A stretch of DNA of 64,000 nt from Gallionella sp. (GTDB lineage: Bacteria > Pseudomonadota > Gammaproteobacteria > Burkholderiales > Gallionellaceae): the NCBI GenBank assembly GCA_028689145.1, contig JAQTWT010000007.1:62001-126000 (forward strand), given 5' to 3'. Below are positions 1 through 9,293 of this stretch, one piece after another. The position numbers were made by a program, and so were the translations under genes. The notes below the pieces were generated by a model. That model did not search any database. It saw nothing but the letters and a program-made list of their open reading frames with translations, and was not told the origin of the DNA. Within the stretch, counting starts at the first letter, position 1; every line of letters begins with the position of its first letter.

Positions 1-1053
1 CGCGTGCTGCGTCTTGAGCAGTTGCGCCGCGAGCGCGCCGCGCGCCGCGAGAAAGTCGGCAAGGTCGAAATGAGCGTGGAGACCGGGGAGCGTTCCGGAA
101 AACTGGTCGCCGAGCTGGAGCATGTCTGCAAAGCATACGGTGAACGGACGCTGGTGGACGATTTTTCCTGCCGCATTCAGCGCGGCGACAAAATCGGACT
201 GCTCGGTCCGAACGGCGCTGGCAAGAGCACACTGCTGAAAATGATTCTGGGTAATCTGGAGCCGGATTCCGGGACGGTGAAGCTCGGTACCAAAATATCG
301 GTGGCGTATTTCGACCAGTTGCGCGAGCAGCTCGATGACAATGCCACGCTGGCCGACACCATCAGCCAGGGTTCTGATTTCGTGGATATCGGCGGACAGA
401 AAAAACACGTCATCAGCTATCTCGGCGATTTCCTGTTTCCGCCGGAGCGTGCCCGTTCGCCGGTCAAGAGCTGTTCTGGCGGCGAGCGCAACCGTTTGTT
501 GCTGGCAAGGCTGTTCACCCAACCTGCCAATGTACTGGTGCTTGACGAACCGACCAACGACCTCGATATCGAGACGTTGGAACTCCTCGAAGAACTGCTG
601 GCGCAATATGACGGTACGCTGTTTCTGGTCAGCCATGACCGCGCGTTTCTCGACAATGTGGTCACACAGGTGATCGCCTTCGAGGGTGACGGCAAACTGA
701 TCGAATATGTCGGCGGTTACGAGGATTGGGTGCGGGTGAAAAAATATCAGGCCACGGCAGCTTCCGCCAAGCCGCCTGTTTCAACACCGCCGCGTGCAGT
801 TGCCGCACCTCTGGAAAAAGCGAAAGCCGTCAATAAACTTAATTTCAAGGAACAGCGCGAGCTGGACGAATTGCCCAAACGTGTCGAAGCACTGGAGCGC
901 GAGCAAAGCGATATTGCAGCGCACCTTGCCGATGGCACAATCTACCGTAACGATGCCAAGCGCGCCAAACAATTGCAAACGCGCAGCGAAGAGATTGAGG
1001 CGGAAGTGACGGCGGCGATGGGACGCTGGGAAGAGCTGGAACGGCGTTCTTAA
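1..1053 (+). CDS. ABC-F family ATPase (Uup-like), 5'-truncated by window edge
   Basis: Walker A GPNGAGKST, signature CSGGERNR, Walker B VLVLDEPTNDLD, C-terminal coiled coil; frame is open to the window start. Confidence 0.85.
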   Translation, partial: RVLRLEQLRRERAARREKVGKVEMSVETGERSGKLVAELEHVCKAYGERTLVDDFSCRIQRGDKIGLLGPNGAGKSTLLKMILGNLEPDSGTVKLGTKISVAYFDQLREQLDDNATLADTISQGSDFVDIGGQKKHVISYLGDFLFPPERARSPVKSCSGGERNRLLLARLFTQPANVLVLDEPTNDLDIETLELLEELLAQYDGTLFLVSHDRAFLDNVVTQVIAFEGDGKLIEYVGGYEDWVRVKKYQATAASAKPPVSTPPRAVAAPLEKAKAVNKLNFKEQRELDELPKRVEALEREQSDIAAHLADGTIYRNDAKRAKQLQTRSEEIEAEVTAAMGRWEELERRS

Positions 1054-1101
1054 ACCGGTGACGGTGAGCTGTCACCATGCGTTTATTTTCCGTACTTGCC
1101 G

Positions 1102-1431
1102 TTATTCCTGTGTTGCTGTATCTGGTTCTTGGCGCCGTTCCGTGCCTGTCGAAGCGCGTCTTGGATTGCCGGGCAGTGTTTGATCCGATTTGGTGGCAGT
1201 GCTTCTTGCGCCACGGCGCGGCGATGGCGGGATAGCATCGAGCTTTAGCTGTCTGGCATCATGATTACTCGCTTTGTTGAACAGTCGTTGTCTGCCGAGT
1301 GATTTTGACAGGCGCGCTTTATTGGCAGCTCTCTGTCTGTCCAGCGTGGCTGCATCGATCTTGGCGGAAACTTCGGGTGGAATTGCCATGCCGATCGCCA
1401 ACAGCATGATGGCCAGTGTCAGATTTTTCAT
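1102..1431 (-). CDS. small secreted hypothetical protein
   Basis: N-terminal signal-like MKNLTLAIMLLAIGMAIPPEVSA; no recognised domain. Confidence 0.45.
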   Translation of the reverse strand: MKNLTLAIMLLAIGMAIPPEVSAKIDAATLDRQRAANKARLSKSLGRQRLFNKASNHDARQLKLDAIPPSPRRGARSTATKSDQTLPGNPRRASTGTERRQEPDTATQE

Positions 1432-1586
1432 ATTTGGATATCCGTTAAGTTTTGGCTAAGATGCGCTGAAACCGCCACATCGCTGACCATATGATAATGG
1501 CAAACCGGACAGATTGAAAATGGGCGTGGAATCAGCACTGCTGGCCGGGGTTGCCCGTCGCTGGCGGTGAGTTCCCGTCTCCGCGA

Positions 1587-2420
1587 TCAAAGCGGAGGGT
1601 TGTTAATTATAGGCAGCAGCGTACTTAGCGGCATATCCAGACGGGTGATATTCATCTCTTTCATAAAACGCGTTTCGTTTTTGGTCAGTTCACCCTCGAT
1701 GAGCGCCCAATGTTTTGCAGACGAGCGTTTTATGATCTGGCTCGCGAAGATGCGGTCGAGCTGGTAGGCGAAGCGGCAGCCGAGGAACAGAAAATTCCTG
1801 CCGGTGCGGCGCTGTTGCACGATCTCCGGGATCGGGGTCTGGATGTCGATTTCGGTCAGTATCTCGACATAATCGGAGTCCGATACGATGTAGTTGTTGG
1901 ACGGGCTGGCTGAACCCAGCGGGCGGTACAGCAGCGTCTGCCATTGCTGTGCGGATGCGGCATCGGTCAACTCGCCTTGGGCGCTGTAGTAGCGTACCCA
2001 TTCGCCGTGATGCTCGGACTGGCTCACGCCCTGCACTTGTCCCCAGCTTTGATTTTTCGCCAGCGCCAGTTGCATGGCATCGTCATACCAGGTATCCACG
2101 ATCAGCGGCAGCTGGTGCAGCGAGGCGATGAATCGGTGCAATTCGCCGGGTGAAGATTTACCCTCAAAGGCGGTCTTCATCAGCCCGACCAGCGTCTTGC
2201 GGTGCTTGAAATTCTCGATGTATTGCGCCGCCGCCGTCAGATTTTTGCGTATCCTGTGCGGCACGGTCACGCGCTCGGTCAGCTTGGCGACCAGCTCCAG
2301 ATGGTCGGCAGGATGGGAGGGCGGGGTGGCAGCCTGCGCCCAAACGCCGGGGCCAAGATAGGGAATGACTTGCCCGCTTTTCAGCCCGGCTAGAATTTCG
2401 TTAATCGCGTTATCGCTCAT
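1587..2420 (-). CDS. SIR2-like domain protein in nif accessory operon
   Basis: MSDNAINEILAGLKSGQVIPYLGPGVWA..., ATGA overlap with upstream gene; start chosen at ATG 2420. Confidence 0.65.
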   Translation of the reverse strand: MSDNAINEILAGLKSGQVIPYLGPGVWAQAATPPSHPADHLELVAKLTERVTVPHRIRKNLTAAAQYIENFKHRKTLVGLMKTAFEGKSSPGELHRFIASLHQLPLIVDTWYDDAMQLALAKNQSWGQVQGVSQSEHHGEWVRYYSAQGELTDAASAQQWQTLLYRPLGSASPSNNYIVSDSDYVEILTEIDIQTPIPEIVQQRRTGRNFLFLGCRFAYQLDRIFASQIIKRSSAKHWALIEGELTKNETRFMKEMNITRLDMPLSTLLPIINNPPL

Positions 2421-2710
2421 GCGAGTTCCACTTCCGCGACGATCACGCCGTCCGCGCATTCCAGCCGGTCGGTCAGGCGGATGCAGGCTTCGCTGCGATC
2501 CATCAGGTAGAGCTGATATTTGTCGCTGGTACGGAATGGCTGCGCATCCATGTCCGTGGCGCTGCAACGCACAAAAGAGATATCCGGAAACAGTTTGCGT
2601 AAGCCGGGAGTCAACGGATCGCCGATGGCCTGCAATGCCTTGATCGTGGTTTCGATGGAATTAATCTGTGATTCGTCCAGGGACATGATGGCCTCACTCG
2701 CGGTTGACAT
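2417..2710 (-). CDS. small nif-cluster hypothetical protein (DUF6129-like)
   Basis: ORF coupled to nifT upstream and the SIR2-like gene downstream. Confidence 0.55.
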   Translation of the reverse strand: MSTASEAIMSLDESQINSIETTIKALQAIGDPLTPGLRKLFPDISFVRCSATDMDAQPFRTSDKYQLYLMDRSEACIRLTDRLECADGVIVAEVELA

Positions 2711-2906
2711 GGCGCGCTTCGACGGTGATCGGCAGGCGGGTGTCCGCAGCCATCTCCGGCAGTTCGAGTTGCCAGCCGTTGCCCAGCGTTACGATGCTGC
2801 CCCACATCTCCGGTTTGCTCATCGAGACGATGGGTTCTTCCAGATCTTTTTTCGGCACATAGACGGATGCTTCGCCCTTGGCATTCTTGCGGATCATGAT
2901 TTTCAT
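2694..2906 (-). CDS. nifT: NifT/FixU
   Basis: MKIMIRKNAKGEASVYVPKKDLEEPIVSMSKPEMWGSIVTLGNGWQLELPE...LPITVEARHV matches the NifT family pattern. Confidence 0.9.
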   Translation of the reverse strand: MKIMIRKNAKGEASVYVPKKDLEEPIVSMSKPEMWGSIVTLGNGWQLELPEMAADTRLPITVEARHVNRE

Positions 2907-2945
2907 GGTTGCTTCCTTGTTGTGTCGTTTAATTGCAAAAAACTA

Positions 2946-3269
2946 TCACGGCCAGAACACCCGTTCCTCGTCCGGCAGCAGAATTTCCAGCGCGGCACTC
3001 AGCGTATCCGCCACGCTGTGCAGCACCCAAGTGCTGTACTGGTGATCCTTGCGGTACAGCAGCCAGTGCGGCTTGAGGTATTTCAGCAGCGCGATGTCGA
3101 TGATGCCGCCCGCCGGTTCCACGTTGCGCGAACAGCACGGGCTTTCGATGCGGTAGCCGTGTTCCTCCTCGTCGGCAATGACCTGCGGCGTGACGTAGCG
3201 GTAACGTTCGCGCTGCGCCAGCGTGCGTTCGATGCGCTTGTGGTCGAGCTGGTTGGGATGGTCGGCCAT
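2946..3269 (-). CDS. DUF3024-like nif-associated protein
   Basis: MADHPNQLDHKRIERTLAQRERYRYVTPQV...; operon position; start chosen at ATG 3269. Confidence 0.55.
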   Translation of the reverse strand: MADHPNQLDHKRIERTLAQRERYRYVTPQVIADEEEHGYRIESPCCSRNVEPAGGIIDIALLKYLKPHWLLYRKDHQYSTWVLHSVADTLSAALEILLPDEERVFWP

Positions 3270-3286
3270 GAAGGCTGCCCCTCTCC

Positions 3287-3562
3287 CTAACCCTCTCCCC
3301 GCAAGCGGGGAGAGGGGATATTTTCGGAAGGCGCGATCTCGTCTTCCAGACAGCCGACTACCTTGCCGTCCGGGAATTCGACCAGATACACCGGCGTGCC
3401 GGATTCCTGGTGCATACCGGTTTGCACGATCTCGCCGTGCGTGCCGTTGGCGGCCAGCAGCGCATCCGCATCCATTTCCGGATAGCTGCCGTCGTTGACC
3501 AGATCTATCAGGGCGACCACAGACTGACCCCATTGGTACTTCGGCTGTTGTATATCAAGCAT
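3287..3562 (-). CDS. nifZ: NifZ family protein (copy 1; C-terminus runs into a repeat)
   Basis: YQWGQSVVALIDLVNDGSYPEMDADALLAANGTHGEIVQTGMHQESGTPVYLVEFPDGKVVGC; C-terminal PSPRLRGEG is repeat-encoded. Confidence 0.8.
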   Translation of the reverse strand: MLDIQQPKYQWGQSVVALIDLVNDGSYPEMDADALLAANGTHGEIVQTGMHQESGTPVYLVEFPDGKVVGCLEDEIAPSENIPSPRLRGEG

Positions 3563-3857
3563 GTTCGTCCTCGCTTTCCGCCATTTCCTCGAGCGCCCGC
3601 AATTCGCGCGAGCGCATCCCCACCAGCGTGCCGCGTTCGTAAAAATCCACGCCGTAGATGTAGTACTGCTGCAGGAAGGTGCCGATGCTGGCGACATAGC
3701 CGACATCGCCTTTCTTCACCAGCAGGTCGCCGATGTCCCGGCCCCGGTAGGTACCGTCGTTGCGGATGTTGAAGCGCGCCACCACCTTGTCGCCGTAGTC
3801 GTACAGCGGTGGGCCGTCGAGTTCGACGATGTCGCTGTCGCGGCTAATTTTTGACAT
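3555..3857 (-). CDS. nifZ: NifZ family protein (copy 2)
   Basis: PPLYDYGDKVVARFNIRNDGTYRGRDIGDLLVKKGDVGYVASIGTFLQQYYIYGVDF is typical NifZ. Confidence 0.85.
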   Translation of the reverse strand: MSKISRDSDIVELDGPPLYDYGDKVVARFNIRNDGTYRGRDIGDLLVKKGDVGYVASIGTFLQQYYIYGVDFYERGTLVGMRSRELRALEEMAESEDEHA

Positions 3858-4629
3858 ATGTCCTCCTGTTGCCGTCCTCGTGTATCGAGCCTTCCAGTCG
3901 GCGCATCAGCACCATCTCCTGCACCATCGTGTCTTCGTCCAGCGCCATCTCGCTCAGGTAGCAGGCATCGATGCGTTGCGCCACTTCATAGCGCACCCGC
4001 CAGTCGGCATCGTGGCGCAGCAATACCAACTGCTGTTCCGACAGGCGTTTGGCAACGGCGAGGCGCACCGCACCATCGGGGTCGTTGATCATCGCCGGCA
4101 GCAGGCTCTCGTCTATCCGGCCGACCACCACAACTCTGACACTGCTGTCCGGGTCGCGCATCATCAGCGCCAGCATCCCTTTGGGCAGCCGTTTGGCCAC
4201 CATGTTGCGCACGAAATAATCGTCATCGTGCATCATCGGTTCCAGATCGTGCGGCGGTAGCTTCGATGCCACGCGGATGCGCACTTCGCGATCCGGATCG
4301 AGGCGCATTTCCATCAGTTGCCGCAGCGGCAGCCGCGACACCACCGTACTGCGCACCGTCCCGTCCGGGTCGTGGCGCAACCGCGCCAGGTGGAACACGT
4401 CCAGATATCTGGCTGCGACCGCGCGCACTTCAAAATACGGATGAGCGGCATATTGCCGCGCCAACTCCGGATGCTGCGCAAAAAAGCGGTCGATGCGCTT
4501 CGCGTAGCGGTCATGCACGCAAGCATGCATCGGTTTGCAGCCGCCGCTGGCGAGCAGGGCATGATTCTCGCAGGCGGCACAGTTCACCTCGTTGCCTTGC
4601 CAGTCCAGCGTTTCGAGCGGATCGGTCAT
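3844..4629 (-). CDS. 4Fe-4S-binding leucine-rich variant (LRV) repeat protein
   Basis: N-terminal Cys cluster (CAACENHALLASGGCKPMHAC) followed by HEAT/LRV-like repeats; nif operon context. Confidence 0.85.
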   Translation of the reverse strand: MTDPLETLDWQGNEVNCAACENHALLASGGCKPMHACVHDRYAKRIDRFFAQHPELARQYAAHPYFEVRAVAARYLDVFHLARLRHDPDGTVRSTVVSRLPLRQLMEMRLDPDREVRIRVASKLPPHDLEPMMHDDDYFVRNMVAKRLPKGMLALMMRDPDSSVRVVVVGRIDESLLPAMINDPDGAVRLAVAKRLSEQQLVLLRHDADWRVRYEVAQRIDACYLSEMALDEDTMVQEMVLMRRLEGSIHEDGNRRTYVKN

Positions 4630-4647
4630 GGCGGCATGGTAGTTAGT

Positions 4648-5019
4648 TCAATGCTTGCGCTGAATGCTGGCGATGCTCACCGTGACCGCCTTGGGCGGAG
4701 CACCGGAAGTTTTGCACGCGCAGGGATCGGCATTCGGGTTGGTGAAACTCAGCCCGGTGGACATCGCGCTATCGGCGAAATCCACGGTTACGCCGTCGAG
4801 CAGGATGCGGCTTTCGGCGGGCAGGAATATTTTTACACCGTTGCTGTCCAGTGTTGTATCGCCGTCCAGCGGCGCGGTTTCTACCGTGAAGCTGGAGTTG
4901 AAGCCGGAACAGCCGCCGGGCGTAACCACCAGCCGGAAACCGGCACCCGCCGCGCCGCCGTTGAAGCGGATCATGCGGCTCATGTATTTGGCGGCTTGCT
5001 CGGTGATGGTGATGTTCAT
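4648..5019 (-). CDS. HesB/IscA-like Fe-S assembly protein
   Basis: RLVVTPGGCSGFNSSF and C-terminal CAC motif. Confidence 0.9.
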   Translation of the reverse strand: MNITITEQAAKYMSRMIRFNGGAAGAGFRLVVTPGGCSGFNSSFTVETAPLDGDTTLDSNGVKIFLPAESRILLDGVTVDFADSAMSTGLSFTNPNADPCACKTSGAPPKAVTVSIASIQRKH

Positions 5020-5028
5020 GGTTTTTCC

Positions 5029-5250
5029 TCAGGCTGCGACGTAGCGCGGATATTTGGTATCGATGATGCAAGTGTCGTCCACCGGACAGACGGCCACGCA
5101 CTGGGGCTCGTCGAAGCTGCCGATGCACTCGGTGCATTTCTCCGGCTTGATGTAGAACATGCCGCTTTTTTCATAGATGGCCTGGTTGGGGCATTCCGTT
5201 TCGCAGGCGGAACAGCCGGTGCAGAAAGTGTCGTCGATTTTGTATGCCAT
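5029..5250 (-). CDS. 2x[4Fe-4S] ferredoxin (nif-type)
   Basis: [12 protein letters not shown] and [18 protein letters not shown]. Confidence 0.93.
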   Translation of the reverse strand: MAYKIDDTFCTGCSACETECPNQAIYEKSGMFYIKPEKCTECIGSFDEPQCVAVCPVDDTCIIDTKYPRYVAA

Positions 5251-5289
5251 GGTGTTGCTCCTTGTGTATTAAATTTGCTGATTGCTCTG

Positions 5290-5390
5290 TGGGTTCTACC
5301 CCCTCCCTAGCCCTCCCCCTGCAAGGGGGAGGGGACTAAGCTCCTTCCCCCTTGCAGGGGGAAGGTAGGGATGGGGGTAGAAACGCCAAC
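5290..5390. repeat. palindromic intergenic repeat (CCCTCCCCCTGCAAGGGGGAGGG type)
   Basis: ctaccccctccctagccctccccctgcaagggggaggggact...cttcccccttgcagggggaaggtagggatgggggtag; related copy near 57920-58080. Confidence 0.75.
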
Positions 5391-5407
5391 ATCCGGTTGT
5401 TGCTAAT

Positions 5408-6958
5408 TTACGCCGCCAGATAAGCCCCTTGCCGTATTGACGCATCGCCGCGCGTTTGATGCACGATCTCGCCGTTTGCCACGCGCTCGCGGTATTCGGC
5501 GAACCAGCTCAGCGCGGCCTGTTCGATGAACTCGTGCGCGTATTTTTCCACCGGGTCGATGCCGGCTTCCTTTAATTCATCGCGTGGACAGGCGCCGATC
5601 TTGGCGACCAGCACCGCGTGGCAATCGTTGATCGCGGTGACGATGGACGGCAACACATCGTCCTCGCCCCAGCCGCCTTGGCAGTAGTGATCCACGCGGC
5701 GGTGGCCGACGAAAGCGGTGCGGTTGGCCGACACTTCGTAAATCTGGAATTCGTGCGCGTGGCCGAAATGTTCGTTGACGCGCCCCTTGCCCTTGGTGGC
5801 GACCGCTACCAGCACCTTGATGCCGTCGTCGGCCTGCTGCGCAGCCTGTGCCGCCTGTTTGGCCGCGACCTGTGCGGCGCGTTGTGCCTCGACTCCGGCC
5901 TGATAGGCGCGGCGTTTGTCGAGGTCGTACACCACCTCCATTTGTTCCACCTTCTCCAGCGTGAATTCGTCGCTGCGGTCTTCACCCAGCAGCCCCACCG
6001 CGTCGGCACGGCACTGGCGGCAATGGCGCATCAGGTTCGCGCCGCCCATGCAGGCATCCTGCACTTCCTTGAGTTCCTGTGCCGACGGCGCGCGCTGGCC
6101 GGTGAGGCCGAACACCGTGCCGTGCTCCGCTTCCGAGATCAGCGGCATGATGTTGTGCAGGAACGCGCCGCGCGCTTTCACCGCGCGGTTCACTTCGATC
6201 AGATGCTGGTCGTTGATGCCGGGGATCAGCACCGAATTAACCTTGGTCAGCACGCCACGCGCGGTCAGCATCTCCAGCCCGAGCATCTGGCGCTCGGTGA
6301 GTATCTGCGCGGCTTCGCGTCCGTGGATGCGCTTGTGCTGGTAGAAAATCCACGGATAGATTTGTGCGCCGATGTCGGGGTCGATCATGTTGATGGTGAT
6401 GGTCACATGGTCGATGTTGTACTTGCAGATTTCATCCACATAGTCCGGCAGCATCAGCCCGTTGGTGGACAGGCACAGCTTGATGTCCGGCGCTTTTTCC
6501 TGCAACTGGCGAAACGTCTCGAAGGTCTTGTGCGGACTGGCCAGCGCGTCGCCCGGCCCGGCGATGCCCAGCACCGTCATCTGCGGAATCGTGGAAGCCA
6601 CCGCCAGCACCTTTTTTACCGCCTGATCCGGCGTGAGCTTCTGCGACACCACGCCGGGGCGCGATTCGTTGGAGCAGTCGTACTTGCGGTTGCAATAATT
6701 GCACTGGATGTTGCAGGCGGGTGCCACCGCGACATGCATGCGCGCAAAATGGTGGTGCGCCTCCTCGGAATAGCAGGGATGGTTCTTCACCTTCTCCCAG
6801 ATTTCCGGCGGCATGTCGGCAGGCCCTGCGGACGAGCCGCAGCCGGACTTGCCCGCGCCGCCTGTCGTGCCGCAGCCGGACGATCCGGCCAGTTCGACCT
6901 TGATGCCGCCCAGCGGCTTGAGCCGGGGTGCGGTATCGCTTTTAAGCAGGGATAGCAT
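5408..6958 (-). CDS. nifB: nitrogenase cofactor biosynthesis protein NifB (radical SAM plus NifX-like domain)
   Basis: [29 protein letters not shown] radical SAM motif; C-terminal FeMo-co domain [24 protein letters not shown]. Confidence 0.97.
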   Translation of the reverse strand: MLSLLKSDTAPRLKPLGGIKVELAGSSGCGTTGGAGKSGCGSSAGPADMPPEIWEKVKNHPCYSEEAHHHFARMHVAVAPACNIQCNYCNRKYDCSNESRPGVVSQKLTPDQAVKKVLAVASTIPQMTVLGIAGPGDALASPHKTFETFRQLQEKAPDIKLCLSTNGLMLPDYVDEICKYNIDHVTITINMIDPDIGAQIYPWIFYQHKRIHGREAAQILTERQMLGLEMLTARGVLTKVNSVLIPGINDQHLIEVNRAVKARGAFLHNIMPLISEAEHGTVFGLTGQRAPSAQELKEVQDACMGGANLMRHCRQCRADAVGLLGEDRSDEFTLEKVEQMEVVYDLDKRRAYQAGVEAQRAAQVAAKQAAQAAQQADDGIKVLVAVATKGKGRVNEHFGHAHEFQIYEVSANRTAFVGHRRVDHYCQGGWGEDDVLPSIVTAINDCHAVLVAKIGACPRDELKEAGIDPVEKYAHEFIEQAALSWFAEYRERVANGEIVHQTRGDASIRQGAYLAA

Positions 6959-6997
6959 GCTGACCTCGATGATTTAGTTTTGTCTTGCATGATGGTT

Positions 6998-7013
6998 AGC
7001 AAGGCTCGTGCCA
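6998..7013 (-). promoter_or_regulatory. sigma54 -24/-12 promoter for nifB operon
   Basis: Reverse complement TGGCACG-AGCC-TTGCT matches the sigma54 consensus; 40 bp upstream of the nifB ATG. Confidence 0.9.
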
Positions 7014-7064
7014 CGAGATAAAAATACATTAAATCATCATGATGGAAGTAACGGGTGAGGCGGC

Positions 7065-7080
7065 TGTCAGTATTGCGACA
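7065..7080 (-). promoter_or_regulatory. NifA upstream activator sequence (TGT-N10-ACA)
   Basis: tgt-cagtattgcg-aca upstream of the sigma54 element. Confidence 0.75.
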
Positions 7081-7137
7081 GCGTTATGGGAGATTTGCTA
7101 CATGGTGCGCTATTGATTCGGTATTGCACCAAATGAA

Positions 7138-7168
7138 AAGCACCCGTCCGGAGGAGCGGGTGCTTTAT
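7138..7168. terminator. Rho-independent-like terminator downstream of sqr
   Basis: aagcacccg-tccggaggag-cgggtgcttt hairpin. Confidence 0.65.
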
Positions 7169-7203
7169 GAGTCAGCTTGATATAGAGGCAGGAAGGTTGC
7201 CGG

Positions 7204-8475
7204 TTATTTCAGCTTTTCAATGCCCAGCATCTTGAGAATGCTGCCTTCGTAGAACGGTTCGGAAGTACCTTTCTTCATTTTGCGAATGAAGTATTTTTCG
7301 AACGCGACCTTGGCGAGATGTACCCATTTGCCTTCCGAGAACCAGTTCACGTTGCGCGGTGGAATTTGCGGTATTGCCACGAACGCCACGCCGCTTTCGC
7401 CGAAGTCGGCCAGACACACCGCATTCCAGGTGGCCTCTTTATCTGCCGGTTCACCCACCAGATCGGCATGGATGTTATGCACAGTAGCAGTCACCATCGA
7501 CTCGATCATGTAACCGGTCTTGGGCGTACCGACGGGGATCGGCGTTGCTTCGACCGGCGGGATGGCGACGCATACGCCGACCGCGAAGATGTTCTTGTAC
7601 TTCTGGTTACGCTGGTGCTTGTCTACCGTGACGAATCCGCGCGCCTGAACTAGCCCCTCGATGCCGAATACCGCATCCACGCCCTTGAAGGCGGGCAGCA
7701 TCATGCTGTAGTTGAACGGCAGTTCGTGTTTTTTCTTCTCCACGCCCATGTCGTCATGTTCGGTGACGTACATCTTGCCCGCTTCGACCTTGGTAACCTT
7801 GGCATTGCAGATCCACTTGATGTGCTTGTCGCGCATGCCGGATTCGAGGATGCCGTTTGAATCGCCCACACCGCCCAAACCGAGGTGGCCGATGTATGGC
7901 TCGGAGGTCACGAAAGTCATCGGTACTTTGCTGCGAATCTTGCGTTTGCGCAGATCGGTATCCATGATGAACGCGTATTCGTAAGCCGGGCCGAAGCATG
8001 AAGCGCCTTGCACTGCGCCGACCACAATGGGGCCCGGGTTCTTGCAGAAATTTTCCCATTCGTCGTGGGATTTCATCGCGTGATCCACATGGCAGACGGA
8101 GTAAGTATGTCCGCCGTGCGGGCCCAGCCCCTCGACTTCGTCAAAAGCCAGTTTTGGGCCGGTCGCGATCACCAGATAATCGTAATGGAGGTTTTGGCCA
8201 TCGTTCAGTTCGAGCTGGTTCTGCTCGGGATGCACGCGCTTCACACCGGTAGAGATGAACTCGATGCCTTTGCGTTCCAGATAGCTGCGCGCCGGGAACT
8301 CGATCTGCTTGCGCTCGCGCCACTTAACGCCTACCCATGGGTTGGAGGGGACAAAATGGAAATTTTCGCTGTTGGAGACGACAGTGACTTTGTGTTTCTT
8401 GTCCAGTTTGTCGCGCATTTCATATGCTGCCGGCATGCCGCCGATACCAGCTCCCATGATTACAATATGTGCCAT
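7204..8475 (-). CDS. sqr: sulfide:quinone oxidoreductase (FAD/NAD(P)-binding)
   Basis: MAHIVIMGAGIGGMPAAYEMRD...FVPSNPWVGV; SQR-like length and C-terminal amphipathic region (EKYFIRKMKKG). Confidence 0.9.
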   Translation of the reverse strand: MAHIVIMGAGIGGMPAAYEMRDKLDKKHKVTVVSNSENFHFVPSNPWVGVKWRERKQIEFPARSYLERKGIEFISTGVKRVHPEQNQLELNDGQNLHYDYLVIATGPKLAFDEVEGLGPHGGHTYSVCHVDHAMKSHDEWENFCKNPGPIVVGAVQGASCFGPAYEYAFIMDTDLRKRKIRSKVPMTFVTSEPYIGHLGLGGVGDSNGILESGMRDKHIKWICNAKVTKVEAGKMYVTEHDDMGVEKKKHELPFNYSMMLPAFKGVDAVFGIEGLVQARGFVTVDKHQRNQKYKNIFAVGVCVAIPPVEATPIPVGTPKTGYMIESMVTATVHNIHADLVGEPADKEATWNAVCLADFGESGVAFVAIPQIPPRNVNWFSEGKWVHLAKVAFEKYFIRKMKKGTSEPFYEGSILKMLGIEKLK

Positions 8476-8560
8476 GTTGCCCCCTTGCTGTTTTGGTTGA
8501 TAACGCTGTCCGGATGAGTTGCGTAAGCCCTGCTATTAGGCGCAATCGTCCCCCAAAGTG

Positions 8561-8608
8561 TCTATAACCATATCGGGTGGGGGTGAATATAACCCTGATG
8601 GGGTGGCA
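8561..8608 (-). promoter_or_regulatory. candidate sulfur-regulon motif, site A (upstream sqr)
   Basis: Revcomp ccaccccatcaGGGTTATattcacccccacccGATATGGttataga. Confidence 0.5.
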
Positions 8609-8618
8609 GTGAGTTGTG

Positions 8619-9293
8619 TTAGCAACGCGGCGGGGTATCGTCGTCGGCGTTGCCCTGCTCCTTGGCAAACAGGACGGCGGCTTTTACCCGTGAAGACAGA
8701 TTGAGCTTGTTCAGGATGTGGCGAACATGCTGTTTTACGGTGTCGTAGCTGATTTTCAAGGTGAGTGCGATGGCCTTGTTGCTTTCGCCGCGCGACAGTA
8801 ATTGCAGGATTTCCCGCTCGCGCTCGGTGAGCAGTTTGAGCGAGTTCTTCGGGTCTTGCCCGGATTGTTCGTCGCGCAACATTTCGATCATTTTTACCGT
8901 CATGGTGGGCGCGACCACCAGTTCGCCGGCGGCGACGCGGCGGATCGCATCAACCACATCATCCGGTGCCATGTCCTTGAGCAAATAACCGCGCACGCCG
9001 GCACGTATCGCATTCTTCAAATCGACTTCCGAATCGCTCATGGTGAGCATGATGGCGGGCGTCAAATAACCTGCTTTGCGCAGCTGTTCGAGCATGGAAA
9101 TGCCGTCCAGCGGTTTCATGCGCAGATCAATGATGAGCAGATCGGGTTTTTCATCCAGCAATTTGCGCAGTTCGGCGATGTTGTCGGTTGCGCCGAGTAC
9201 GGAGAAGTCATAGCAATTGGCCAGCAGTTCACTCAACCCCCTGCGGCACAGTCCCTGATCGTCGACCAGCACTACCTTCAACTTGTCACTCAT
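8619..9293 (-). CDS. NarL/LuxR-family response regulator
   Basis: REC domain (VVLVDDQGLCRRG..LLIIDLRM..) plus LuxR HTH (LTEREREILQLLSRGESNKAIALTLKISYDTVKQHVRHIL); start at ATG 9293. Confidence 0.93.
   Translation of the reverse strand: MSDKLKVVLVDDQGLCRRGLSELLANCYDFSVLGATDNIAELRKLLDEKPDLLIIDLRMKPLDGISMLEQLRKAGYLTPAIMLTMSDSEVDLKNAIRAGVRGYLLKDMAPDDVVDAIRRVAAGELVVAPTMTVKMIEMLRDEQSGQDPKNSLKLLTEREREILQLLSRGESNKAIALTLKISYDTVKQHVRHILNKLNLSSRVKAAVLFAKEQGNADDDTPPRC

Noticed and set aside
3900-4600. Internal periodicity that could suggest a repeat array
   Set aside because: It is protein-level LRV/HEAT repeat structure, not a CRISPR or DNA satellite.
5618-6955. 445-aa plus-strand ORF opposite nifB
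   Set aside because: Shadow ORF with His/Val-rich composition and no domain; nifB is on the minus strand.
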